Assembly (NCBI RefSeq): GCF_027980145.1 | Contig: NZ_JAMZNK010000048.1 | Span: 1-38,340, forward strand | DNA: 38,340 nt | Reading direction: 5' to 3' | DNA from: Flavobacterium azizsancarii | Lineage (GTDB): Bacteria; Bacteroidota; Bacteroidia; Flavobacteriales; Flavobacteriaceae | In this document: in pieces, positions 24,621 to 31,918 of the stretch | Layout: each line of letters begins with the position of its first letter | Numbering within the stretch: the first letter of the stretch is position 1 | Notes under the pieces: model-generated | What the model was told of the DNA's origin: nothing | What the model saw: only the letters and a program-made list of their open reading frames with translations | The model's database searches: none | Made by a program: the position numbers and the translations under genes

Positions 24621-25178
24621 ATGAAAAAAATACTGATTTTACTATTGTTCTCAAATATTCTAACGGCTCAGGTTTCTAATGTTATTAGAAATAAAGACAG
24701 TTATACGCAAGATGTTTTTCCTTATAAAGGAGTCAGGGCGATTCAGATAGATGAAGTAAGCTCTCCAGGAAACGAGGACAACGTATTTATTTTTTCTAAA
24801 ATTGAAAAAAACGCTAATCCGGATAAAATGTATTTTCAGCGGTTTACAAAAATCAACAATAAATGGATTATAAAATCTATTCTTGAGGTAAATCATAACG
24901 GAATCATCTCGGCTTGGGGAAGCAGAAAAGCTTTTGGGGATTATAATAAAGATAAAAGTATCGATGCTCTTTTTATTTACGGACTATATGATGCTGATTT
25001 CAAACAGCAATCAGTTCATTTGATATTTTCGCAAAAAGATCAATTTTATACTATAGAATCTAGTGTTTCTGATGATTTTAAGACAGATAAATTCTCGGAT
25101 AATTTCAACTCTTTAGATGCAGAATCTAAAAAACAGGTTTTAGAATATTGGAATAAATTAGATAAAAAAGACAAGTAA
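24621..25178 (+). CDS. Exported protein of unknown function with a DxNxDxxxD loop
   Basis: A 185-residue protein with a signal peptide (MKKILILLLFSNILTA, cleaved near residue 16). I do not recognise the family. The segment FGDYNKDKSIDALFIYG (about 113-129) resembles the calcium-binding loop of FG-GAP/VCBS beta-propeller units or an EF-hand-like D-x-N-x-D pattern, but only one unit is present. The rest is beta-prone with a charged, helical C-terminus. It is 18 bases upstream of the OsmC gene and probably in the same transcript. The periplasmic location contrasts with its cytoplasmic neighbours, so a shared pathway is not evident. Confidence 0.7.
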   Translation: MKKILILLLFSNILTAQVSNVIRNKDSYTQDVFPYKGVRAIQIDEVSSPGNEDNVFIFSKIEKNANPDKMYFQRFTKINNKWIIKSILEVNHNGIISAWGSRKAFGDYNKDKSIDALFIYGLYDADFKQQSVHLIFSQKDQFYTIESSVSDDFKTDKFSDNFNSLDAESKKQVLEYWNKLDKKDK

Positions 25179-25196
25179 CTTAGAAAAACAAAAAAC

Positions 25197-25622
25197 ATGA
25201 AAGTAACCTTAAACAGAGTAAACGATGCGTTTCATTTTAAACTCAAAAATGAGCGTGGTCATGTAGTTGATGTTGATAGCAGAGCCGAATTTGGCGGAAG
25301 CGATTTAGGGGCAAGTCCAATGGAATTGGTATTAATGGGAGTTGCAGGTTGCAGCGCTATTGATATGATTTCGATATTAAAGAAACAACGTCAGGAAATA
25401 ACTTCTTTTAACGCTGAGGTAGAAGGAGAACGTGTAAAAGTTGCAGAAGCAACACCATTTAAAGAAATCAATGTGGTTTTTTATTTAGAAGGTGAAATCA
25501 ACCCGGAGAAGGCAAAAAAAGCGGCACAGCTTTCTTTCGAGAAATATTGTTCAGTAGCCAAAACGGTTGAGCCAACAGCTACGATCAAATACAAAGTTGT
25601 ATTAAACAACGAAGAATTATAG
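25197..25622 (+). CDS. OsmC family protein
   Basis: A 141-residue cytoplasmic protein of the OsmC/Ohr superfamily, thiol-dependent peroxidases and related proteins. The first Cys lies on the long helix in GASPMELVLMGVAGCSAIDM (about Cys52), and the second is in EKYCSVAKTV (about Cys121). This is the family's two-cysteine spacing. The N-terminal beta-strands and FGGSDLGASP loop are typical. The YhfA-like OsmC subtype is the closest by look. It lies between an exported protein and metZ; a link to sulfur metabolism through thiol chemistry or persulfide handling is plausible but not shown. Confidence 0.9.
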   Translation: MKVTLNRVNDAFHFKLKNERGHVVDVDSRAEFGGSDLGASPMELVLMGVAGCSAIDMISILKKQRQEITSFNAEVEGERVKVAEATPFKEINVVFYLEGEINPEKAKKAAQLSFEKYCSVAKTVEPTATIKYKVVLNNEEL

Positions 25623-25799
25623 AATTAGAAAATTGGTCAATTAGAAAATTAGATAATTTTTTAGACTATCTATCACGTAATAAATATTCGCATCAAATTC
25701 CTTAGTGAGTCTCTGTGTTTCTTTTGCGAGTCTTTGTGAAATTAAAAATAAGTGACGAATTAGTGCTAATCAGTGCAATTCGTGTTAAAACAAAAAAAA

Positions 25800-26972
25800 A
25801 TGAACGAAGAAGAATTTGGCTTTGAAACTTTAGCCATAAGAACACATTTAGAAAAAACGCAATTTCAGGAACATTCAACTCCCTTGTATTTATCATCAAG
25901 TTTTGTATTTGATGATGCAGAGGATATGAGAGCGTCTTTTACTGAAGAAAAAGTACGTAATATCTATTCCCGTTTTAGCAACCCAAACACAACCGAGTTT
26001 GTAGATAAGGTTTGCGCCATGGAAGGTGCTGAGGCTGGTTATGCTTTTGCAACCGGAATGGCAGCAATATATTCGACTTTTGCAGCATTGCTGGAATCAG
26101 GCGATCACATAGTTTCAGCAGGAAGTGTTTTTGGGTCGACTCACGCGTTGTTTATGACTTATTTTCCAAAATGGAAAATTGAAACCTCTTATTTTGATAT
26201 TAATAAACCGGAAACGATAGAGAGTTTTATTAAACCAAATACTAAAATTTTATATGCTGAAACCCCTACAAATCCGGGTGTGGATGTAGTTGATTTAGAA
26301 TTGTTGGGTCAAATTGCAAAAAAACACAATTTGATTTTAATAATTGACAACTGTTTTGCAACACCATATATTCAGCAGCCTATTAAATATGGTGCGCATT
26401 TAGTGATTCACTCAGCAACAAAATTAATAGACGGACAAGGTCGTGTTTTAGGAGGAGTTGCAGTTGGAGAAGCTGAATTGATTCGTAAAATATATTTGTT
26501 TTCAAGAAATACAGGACCGGCTATGTCACCGTTTAATGCATGGGTTTTGTCAAAAAGTTTAGAGACTTTGGCAGTTCGTGTTGACAAGCATTGCGAAAAT
26601 GCTTTAAAAGTTGCAGAGTTTTTAGAAAATCATCCAAATGTAGAAAGCGTAAAATATCCGTTTTTAAAATCGCATCCAAAGTATGAAATTGCCAAAAAAC
26701 AAATGCTTTTAGGCGGTAACATAATTGCAATTGAAATTAAAGGAGGAATCGAAGCAGGAAGGAAATTTTTGGATAAGATTAAATTATGTTCGCTTTCGGC
26801 AAATATTGGAGACGTAAAAACGATTGTAACACATCCTGCATCAACAACACATAGCAAATTATCTGTTGAAGAAAAACTTGCTGTTGGAATTACAGAAGGA
26901 TTAGTGCGAGTTTCTGTAGGTCTGGAAACCGTAAAAGATATTATTGCAGATTTAGATCAGGCACTTTCTTAA
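25800..26972 (+). CDS. metZ: O-succinylhomoserine sulfhydrylase-like PLP enzyme
   Basis: A 390-residue trans-sulfuration-family enzyme. The start is ATG 25800; a GTG at 25773 in the same frame would add nine poorly conserved residues. PLP lysine lies in HSATKLIDGQGRVLGG (about Lys208). This DGQGR segment is characteristic of MetZ, as distinct from cystathionine gamma-synthase and lyase. The cofactor Asp is in IDNCFATP (about 183). Because the only acyltransferase here is MetX, the real substrate may be O-acetylhomoserine. It is the second sulfhydrylase in the window beside MetY, and no leader attenuator precedes it. Cystathionine synthesis with Cys remains a possible activity. Confidence 0.87.
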   Translation: MNEEEFGFETLAIRTHLEKTQFQEHSTPLYLSSSFVFDDAEDMRASFTEEKVRNIYSRFSNPNTTEFVDKVCAMEGAEAGYAFATGMAAIYSTFAALLESGDHIVSAGSVFGSTHALFMTYFPKWKIETSYFDINKPETIESFIKPNTKILYAETPTNPGVDVVDLELLGQIAKKHNLILIIDNCFATPYIQQPIKYGAHLVIHSATKLIDGQGRVLGGVAVGEAELIRKIYLFSRNTGPAMSPFNAWVLSKSLETLAVRVDKHCENALKVAEFLENHPNVESVKYPFLKSHPKYEIAKKQMLLGGNIIAIEIKGGIEAGRKFLDKIKLCSLSANIGDVKTIVTHPASTTHSKLSVEEKLAVGITEGLVRVSVGLETVKDIIADLDQALS

Positions 26973-27011
26973 GTAATTTTATATTTAAGAGTTTAGATTA
27001 TAATGTAAATG

Positions 27012-27055
27012 GCGATTTTTGACTGTAAATTATTTACCGTTGAAAATCGCTTTTT
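27012..27055 (+). terminator. Terminator after metZ
   Basis: GCGATTTT (27012-27019) pairs with AAAATCGC (27043-27050). The inner part TGACTGTAAA can pair largely with TTTACCGTTG. TTTTT follows. It lies 40 bases after the metZ stop. Confidence 0.78.
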
Positions 27056-27075
27056 AGTTGTAATTTATTAAACTA

Positions 27076-27139
27076 TACTAATTTAGTAGAACTTAGTTTT
27101 TCAATGTGTTATTTTTCTCATTCAAAAAGCTTATTTTTG
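27076..27139 (+). promoter_or_regulatory. Candidate operator and -7 box of the Rrf2 gene
   Basis: A perfect palindrome TACTAATTTAGTA (27076-27088) lies about 50 bases before a TATTTTTG -7 box (27132-27139). Its right half with flank, TTTAGTAGA, resembles TTTGGTAGA found at the -33 boxes of attenuator 2 and of the TSUP-cys promoter. Autoregulation is a hypothesis. Confidence 0.35.
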
Positions 27140-27215
27140 TTGCAGAAAAATATTTAGCTGTTGTTTTTTGAAGAAATCTAAAAAAACAACAATCTAAAAT
27201 CTAAAATATATATAA

Positions 27216-27626
27216 GTGCTTTCAAAGAAAACAAAATACGGAATTAAAGCTTTAACCTATTTAGCCAGACGTGAAAATAATGATCCTGTACAAATTGCTG
27301 AAATTGCGAAAAGCGAACATATTTCGATAAAATTTTTAGAAAGTATATTATTGCTTCTTAGAAATTCGGGTTTCCTTGGAGCTAAAAAAGGAAAAGGCGG
27401 AGGTTATTACCTGATAAAAGATCCAAAAGAAATCAGTATGGCCAAAGTATATCGTATTCTGGAAGGTCCTATTGCTTTACTGCCTTGCGCAAGTCATAAT
27501 TTTTATGAAAGATGCGATGATTGCGATGATGAAACTACTTGTGCAGCAAGACGTTTAATGATGGAAGTACGTGATAATACACTTAAAATATTAGAAAGTA
27601 ACTCTCTGGCAGATATCGCATTTTAA
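27216..27626 (+). CDS. Rrf2 family transcription regulator with a four-cysteine cluster
   Basis: A 136-residue winged-helix regulator of the Rrf2 family (IscR, NsrR, CymR). It starts at GTG 27216, since MLSKKTKYGIKALTYLAR is the standard Rrf2 N-terminus. The recognition region is about residues 25-60 (ISIKFLESILLLLRNSGFLG), with the wing KKGKGGGYYL following. Cys91, Cys100, Cys103 and Cys109 form a C-x8-C-x2-C-x5-C cluster where Fe-S regulators of the family bind their cluster, so it may sense iron-sulfur or cysteine status. Bacillus CymR, a cysteine regulator, lacks such a cluster. It lies between metZ and the sulfate operon, which makes a sulfur regulon role likely but unproven. Confidence 0.9.
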   Translation: MLSKKTKYGIKALTYLARRENNDPVQIAEIAKSEHISIKFLESILLLLRNSGFLGAKKGKGGGYYLIKDPKEISMAKVYRILEGPIALLPCASHNFYERCDDCDDETTCAARRLMMEVRDNTLKILESNSLADIAF

Positions 27627-27639
27627 AGAGAATTTTAAA

Positions 27640-27725
27640 ACATATAAGCCATGTAAGGCAATATAAGTGTTGCTTTAATTAAGGAATGTAAGTTTTATTA
27701 AATGAACTTATGTTACTTATATGGT
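27640..27725. repeat. Repeat related to the 18541-18666 element
   Basis: Bases 27700-27725 match the right arm of the 18541-18666 element at 24 of 26 positions (AAATGAACTTAT...ATATGGT). The left part, CATATAAGCCATGTAAGG, is a degenerate opposite arm. It lies between the convergent Rrf2 and TSUP genes and may act as a hairpin terminator. Confidence 0.6.
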
Positions 27726-27732
27726 GGATAAA

Positions 27733-28515
27733 TTAAAAAATCAGTTTATATCCGGCTAGAAAAAGCATTATTGCAATAGCATTTCTAAGGAATGCATCCG
27801 GTACTTTTCCGCTTAACATACTTCCTATAAAAATTCCAGGTAGCGAGCCTAATAATAGCTGACCTAGTAAAGCCAAATCTAAATTCCCCATTGAGGCATG
27901 TCCAATTCCAGCTACAAGCGTTAAAGGAACGGCATGAGCAATTTCAGTTCCTACCAAGCGAGGTGTTGGTAAAAGAGGGTAAAGGAAAAATAAAGTAACG
28001 GTTCCTAAAGCTCCGGCACCAATAGAAGTCAAAGTAACGGTTGCTCCCAATAATACCCCAATCCCTATAGTTAACATGTTTTGAGTATGACTTTCAGTAT
28101 GAAATCTGTCACCCGCATGTTTTTGAGAAAGCACCAATAATTTCTTTTTGAATAAAATCGCAATTGAGGTAAAAAGCAGTGCCCAGCCTAAACTGTATTT
28201 TATAACCGCATTTATTGTGGAAATATCTGTTTTAATGCTATGCAATATCCATAAAGTCAATAAAGCTGCAGGAACACTTCCTAAAGTCAACCATCCGGTA
28301 ATTGTCCAATTAATATTGCCCTTTTTATGGTGTACAAATACACCACCCATTTTGGTGAAAGCTGCATATAATAAATCGGTGCCAACTGCTGTCGTTGGAG
28401 GAATGCCAAAATATAATAAAATAGGAGTCATCAAAGAACCGCCTCCAACACCTGTTAACCCAACAACAAAACCCACTACTAAACCGGCAATTACGAGACC
28501 TATATTAAAATCCAT
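27733..28515 (-). CDS. TSUP (TauE/SafE) family anion permease
   Basis: A 260-residue inner membrane protein with eight or so hydrophobic segments in two repeated halves. The N-terminal Gly-rich GLTGVGGGSLMTPILL (about 20-35) and the second-half GATVTLTSIGAGALGTV (about 157-173) are the paired family motifs. The family moves sulfite, sulfate, sulfonates or related anions, and direction cannot be read from sequence. It is leftward, divergent from a second TSUP gene at 28830 with a regulated-looking intergenic region. Sulfite export to avoid toxicity, or import of a sulfur source, are both possible. Confidence 0.9.
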   Translation of the reverse strand: MDFNIGLVIAGLVVGFVVGLTGVGGGSLMTPILLYFGIPPTTAVGTDLLYAAFTKMGGVFVHHKKGNINWTITGWLTLGSVPAALLTLWILHSIKTDISTINAVIKYSLGWALLFTSIAILFKKKLLVLSQKHAGDRFHTESHTQNMLTIGIGVLLGATVTLTSIGAGALGTVTLFFLYPLLPTPRLVGTEIAHAVPLTLVAGIGHASMGNLDLALLGQLLLGSLPGIFIGSMLSGKVPDAFLRNAIAIMLFLAGYKLIF

Positions 28516-28566
28516 GAAAAAATATTTGCTGTAAAAATAAGAACAATTTTATAATAATCCTATGGA

Positions 28567-28594
28567 TTTGGTAGACTTTAAAATACTATATTTG
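28567..28594 (+). promoter_or_regulatory. Distal promoter of the TSUP-cys operon with TTTGGTAGA motif
   Basis: TTTG (28567-28570), a 16-base spacer and TATATTTG (28587-28594). The ATTTGGTAGA block matches the one at attenuator 2 (ATTTGGTAGA) and nearly that at attenuator 1. The spacing is one base short of the usual range. Confidence 0.5.
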
Positions 28595-28738
28595 CAAAAG
28601 AATATCTTTAATGTTTTTATCTTGTTGGAATACAGTCTGATACGGTTTTTAACTTATGAAACCAATTTGTTATATTCTTCCAAATTGGTAGTTGCTTGAT
28701 CAAAAGAGGATTAGAGTTGTAAAAAAATGGAATAATGT

Positions 28739-28768
28739 TTTGATATTTAGAAATAAGTACTAATTTTG
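28739..28768 (+). promoter_or_regulatory. Proximal promoter of the TSUP-cys operon
   Basis: TTTG (28739-28742), an 18-base spacer and TAATTTTG (28761-28768), 61 bases before the start codon. The predicted start near 28775 places the 28778-28800 motif in the early transcript. Confidence 0.65.
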
Positions 28769-28777
28769 CATAGTAAT

Positions 28778-28800
28778 CTATTAAGCCGATAGGGTAATAG
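28778..28800. promoter_or_regulatory. Second copy of the CTATT/GATAGGGTAATAG motif
   Basis: CTATT (28778-28782), five bases, then GATAGGGTAATAG (28788-28800). The 13-mer is identical to 13143-13155. It lies just downstream of the proximal promoter, a position fit for a repressor or an RNA-level signal. Confidence 0.4.
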
Positions 28801-28829
28801 TTTTCTGGGCTAAAAACCAAGCCATTAAG

Positions 28830-29744
28830 ATGGAAAAAGAATTAAAAATAAATAGTGTTGGAGTAAAGGCTTATGCCGCAATAAATGAGAAATTATTGGT
28901 TGTAATACCTATTGTTTTATTGACAGGTTTATTACTTACATTGATGTACAATCATCATGCTGAATTTTCCTGGAATGCATTTATTGAAGGCTTTAATCAG
29001 GAATTTTTAGTCTTTTTTGCTATTGGTCTTTTTGCTCAACTAGTTGATGGTACTTTAGGAATGGGATATGGAGCGACTTCTACCTCATTTTTATTGGCTT
29101 ACGGAGTTCCTCCGGTTATAAGTAGTACAGGAGTTCACGTTGCAGAAATGTTTACTACCGGAGCATCGGCTATTTCGCATCATAAATTTGGAAATATCAA
29201 TAAAAAGCTAGTGAAGCATTTGTTGATTCCAGGAGTTTTAGGTTCGATTACGGGAGCATATTTATTGTCTGATGTTATTAGTGGAGATGTTATAAAGCCT
29301 TTTATTGCTGTTTATATGATTATTTTGGCAGTTATCATAATTAAAAAAGCATTGGCAAAAACGATTGTTAAAAAGAAAACAAAGAAATTAGGAATTCTTG
29401 CCACATTTGGCGGTTTTATGGATGCTGTTGGTGGTGGCGGATGGGGACCAATCGTCACGTCTACATTATTAGGACGCGGAAGAAACCCAAGATATACAAT
29501 AGGTTCTGTAAATGCTGCTGAGTTTGCTATTTCATTTGCAAGTGGAATTACTTTCATGCTTTTTGGAGGAATTCACGGCTGGCAAGTAATTATAGGTTTG
29601 ATTTTAGGAGGCGTAATTGCAGCACCAATAGGAGCTTATTTGGTAAACAAAATTAAAAGAAAGCCAATGATGGTGGCAGTTGGAATATTAATTATATTAT
29701 TAAGTTTGAAAACATTATCTAAAATTATTGTAAATATTTTTTAG
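28830..29744 (+). CDS. TSUP (TauE/SafE) family permease, first gene of the sulfate operon
   Basis: A 304-residue membrane protein, about 40 residues longer at the N-terminus than the divergent paralog, with an extra first segment (LLVVIPIVLLTGLLLTLMYN). Family motifs: DGTLGMGYGATSTSFLLAYG (about 74-93) and the second-half FGGFMDAVGGGGWGPIVTS (about 193-211). Only 19 bases separate it from cysH, so it is cotranscribed with sulfate reduction. As no other sulfate transporter is seen here, it may be the sulfate or sulfite permease for this pathway, which is inference. It has two possible promoters upstream. Confidence 0.9.
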   Translation: MEKELKINSVGVKAYAAINEKLLVVIPIVLLTGLLLTLMYNHHAEFSWNAFIEGFNQEFLVFFAIGLFAQLVDGTLGMGYGATSTSFLLAYGVPPVISSTGVHVAEMFTTGASAISHHKFGNINKKLVKHLLIPGVLGSITGAYLLSDVISGDVIKPFIAVYMIILAVIIIKKALAKTIVKKKTKKLGILATFGGFMDAVGGGGWGPIVTSTLLGRGRNPRYTIGSVNAAEFAISFASGITFMLFGGIHGWQVIIGLILGGVIAAPIGAYLVNKIKRKPMMVAVGILIILLSLKTLSKIIVNIF

Positions 29745-29763
29745 AAAAGGAAAGAAAGAGATT

Positions 29764-30474
29764 ATGAGTGCGACGAGTATACAATCATTATTAGATAGAA
29801 CAAAAGATTTTTCGCTGGATGAAACATTGGTTTTTTTAGCAAATGAATATCCCGGGAAAGTAATTTTTTCGACTTCTTTTGGTCAGGAAGATCAGGTAAT
29901 TACTGATTTTATTGCAAAAAGTAATACTGATATTACCATTTTTACATTAGATACAGGAAGATTATTTCAGGAGACTTATGATGTTTTTCACAAAACATTA
30001 AAAAAATACAAAAAACAAATAGAGGTTTACTTTCCTGAAGCAGCTTCTGTAGAAAACTTATTGAAACAAAAAGGACCAAACAGCTTTTATGATTCGGTTG
30101 AAAACAGAAAAGAATGTTGTTTCATCCGTAAAGTAGTTCCGTTAAGGAAAGCTTTAGCAGGAAACTCAATTTGGATTACCGGTTTAAGAGCCGAGCAATC
30201 TGAGAACAGAAACGATTTACAATTGTTTGAATACGATGGAGGTTTCGAAATTATAAAGTTCAACCCGTTATTAAAATGGAGTTTAGAAGAAGTTGAAACG
30301 TATCTGTCAGAAAATAATGTTCCTCAAAATGCTTTACACAAACAAGGCTTCGTAAGTATAGGTTGCGCGCCGTGTACAAGAGCAATTTTCCCGGGTGAAG
30401 ATATCAGAGCCGGAAGATGGTGGTGGGAATCAAGCCATAAAGAATGTGGTTTGCATGGTGCGAAGAAAGAGTAG
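29764..30474 (+). CDS. cysH: Assimilatory adenylyl-sulfate (APS) reductase
   Basis: A 236-residue reductase that converts APS to sulfite using thioredoxin. The PAPS-reductase fold is marked by FSTSFGQEDQVITD (about 37-50) and TLDTGRLF. Cys118-Cys119 (KECCFIRK) and Cys201/Cys204 (GCAPCTR) are the ligands of a [4Fe-4S] cluster, which distinguishes APS reductases from E. coli-type PAPS reductases that lack it. The catalytic Cys228 is in the C-terminal KECGLH. The use of APS agrees with the absence of a CysC kinase gene or domain here. It is followed by a repeat tract of about 380 bases before cysD. Confidence 0.95.
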   Translation: MSATSIQSLLDRTKDFSLDETLVFLANEYPGKVIFSTSFGQEDQVITDFIAKSNTDITIFTLDTGRLFQETYDVFHKTLKKYKKQIEVYFPEAASVENLLKQKGPNSFYDSVENRKECCFIRKVVPLRKALAGNSIWITGLRAEQSENRNDLQLFEYDGGFEIIKFNPLLKWSLEEVETYLSENNVPQNALHKQGFVSIGCAPCTRAIFPGEDIRAGRWWWESSHKECGLHGAKKE

Positions 30475-30532
30475 AGAAGCGAGAGAATAGAATCAAGAGA
30501 CAAGAGAATAGAATAAAGAATATAGATTTTGA

Positions 30533-30760
30533 GTTCCGGAGGAACGATTCATATTGTAGCGTCGGGTTTCAACCCGATGGAGGAGGAACGTTTCATATTG
30601 TAGCGTTGGGTTTCAACCCGATGGAGGAGGAACGGTTCATATTGTAGCGTCGGTGATTAACCCGATGGAAAATGAAGATTTATATTGTAGCGTCGTTCCG
30701 AGATTTCGGGATAACCGATGAAAATATTACAAAAACGGATTTCAATCCGTTGAAAAAACA
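30533..30760. repeat. Tandem 44-base repeats between cysH and cysD
   Basis: Three good units (30533-30580, 30581-30624, 30625-30668) and one degenerate unit (to about 30721) share GGAACG...CATATTGTAGCG and the hairpin CGGGTTTCAACCCG. A similar hairpin ACGGATTTCAATCCGT follows (about 30734-30750). Units recur at 36135-36257 and 36931-36975. No spacers of CRISPR type are present. The rest of the 30475-30858 gap holds no gene that I can support. Confidence 0.85.
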
Positions 30761-30858
30761 AAAACAAAAAACACAGAATAACGATAGTCTTATAGGTTTT
30801 AGATTAAACTCACAGCGATCTGAAATTAAAAACTGTCAAGCATTAAACAAAATATCAA

Positions 30859-31764
30859 ATGAGTTCAAGTTCAGTATTAAAAACAAACGCTTTAGAGAGT
30901 GAAGCGATATACATTTTCAGAGAAGTAATTTCACAATTTGACAAACCTGTTTTACTTTTTTCTGGAGGAAAAGATTCTATAACGTTAGTTCGTTTGGCAC
31001 AAAAAGCATTTTTCCCTGCTAAGATTCCGTTTCCTCTTTTGCATGTTGATACAGGACATAATTTCCCTGAAACAATTGCTTTTAGAGATAAATTGGTTGA
31101 GGAATTAGGATTAGAATTAATTGTTCGTAATGTTCAGGATGCTATTGATGACGGAAAAGTAGTTGAAGAAACCGGAAAATATTCTAGTAGAAACAGCTTG
31201 CAGACGATTACGCTTTTAGACGCTATCGAAGAATTTAAGTTTGATGCTTGTATTGGCGGAGCCCGTCGTGATGAAGAAAAAGCAAGAGCAAAGGAACGTA
31301 TTTTTTCAGTTCGTGATGATTTCGGTCAATGGGATGAAAAAAACCAACGTCCTGAGTTATTTGATATTTTGAATGGAAAAATAGAAAATGGACAAAACGT
31401 TCGTGTGTTTCCAATTTCAAACTGGACAGAATTAGATGTTTGGAGTTATATCGAAAAAGAACACATTGAGATTCCATCTATTTATTTTTCACATAAAAGA
31501 AAAGTTTTTTTGAGAGACGGTTTAATCTGGTCACATTCTCCTTTTGTGTATCAGGAAGAAGACGAGCAAATCGAAGAAAGAATTGTTCGCTTCAGAACCG
31601 TTGGAGATATGACTTGTACAGCTGCTGTTGATTCGTATGCTGCAACAATCAAAGAAGTTGTTGGAGAAATCAGAGAATCAACTATTTCTGAAAGAGGAGC
31701 CAGAATCGACGACAAACGTTCTGAAGCCGCAATGGAAAAAAGAAAACAACAAGGATACTTTTAA
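30859..31764 (+). CDS. cysD: Sulfate adenylyltransferase subunit 2 (ATP sulfurylase catalytic subunit)
   Basis: A 301-residue subunit forming APS from sulfate and ATP together with CysN. The PP-loop SGGKDS is at residues 35-40 and the following LLHVDTGHNFPETI is the family's second motif. ACIGGARRDEEKARAKERIF (about 131-150) is the conserved basic segment, and the C-terminal TVGDMTCTAA plus RGARIDDKRSEAAMEKRKQQ is typical. Length equals that of E. coli CysD. It is separated from cysH by repeats but points the same way, and CysN follows after 154 bases, so one operon is likely. Confidence 0.97.
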   Translation: MSSSSVLKTNALESEAIYIFREVISQFDKPVLLFSGGKDSITLVRLAQKAFFPAKIPFPLLHVDTGHNFPETIAFRDKLVEELGLELIVRNVQDAIDDGKVVEETGKYSSRNSLQTITLLDAIEEFKFDACIGGARRDEEKARAKERIFSVRDDFGQWDEKNQRPELFDILNGKIENGQNVRVFPISNWTELDVWSYIEKEHIEIPSIYFSHKRKVFLRDGLIWSHSPFVYQEEDEQIEERIVRFRTVGDMTCTAAVDSYAATIKEVVGEIRESTISERGARIDDKRSEAAMEKRKQQGYF

Positions 31765-31918
31765 TAAGTGTAAATTATTAATTATGAATTGTGAATGCAA
31801 TTCAGAAAGTGAAAATCAGAAACAAAAAAACATACAGCTTTAAATTTTAGTTCAAAGGGAATCAACTTTAAACTTGAAACCTGAAACAAAATTTTTAAAC
31901 CTGAAACAAAATAACAGA

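Noticed and set aside
25773..25799. GTG start for metZ
   Set aside because: It would add nine unconserved residues; ATG 25800 is the better start.
28611..28640. Mini-ORF (MFLSCWNTV) after the distal TSUP promoter as a fourth Cys attenuator
   Set aside because: It has one Cys codon, and the following hairpin (28661-28689) has no T run, so there is no terminator and no competing pairing was found.
28617..28820. Leftward 67-residue ORF between the TSUP genes
   Set aside because: It covers the promoters of the rightward operon and shows no domain or plausible start context.
30533..30721. CRISPR array
   Set aside because: Units are contiguous 44-base repeats without unique spacers; similar units are scattered in other gaps and there are no cas genes.
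30541..30760. tRNA-like T-arm (GGGTTTCAACCC)
   Set aside because: Only the small hairpin is present; no acceptor, D or anticodon arms.
30444..30902. Two small ORFs across the cysH-cysD gap
   Set aside because: They are made of translated intergenic repeats or overlap cysH and cysD; no independent coding signature.
31874..31918. TTG start giving CysN 15 extra residues
   Set aside because: The added residues derive from a duplicated non-coding segment; ATG 31919 begins the conserved N-terminus.
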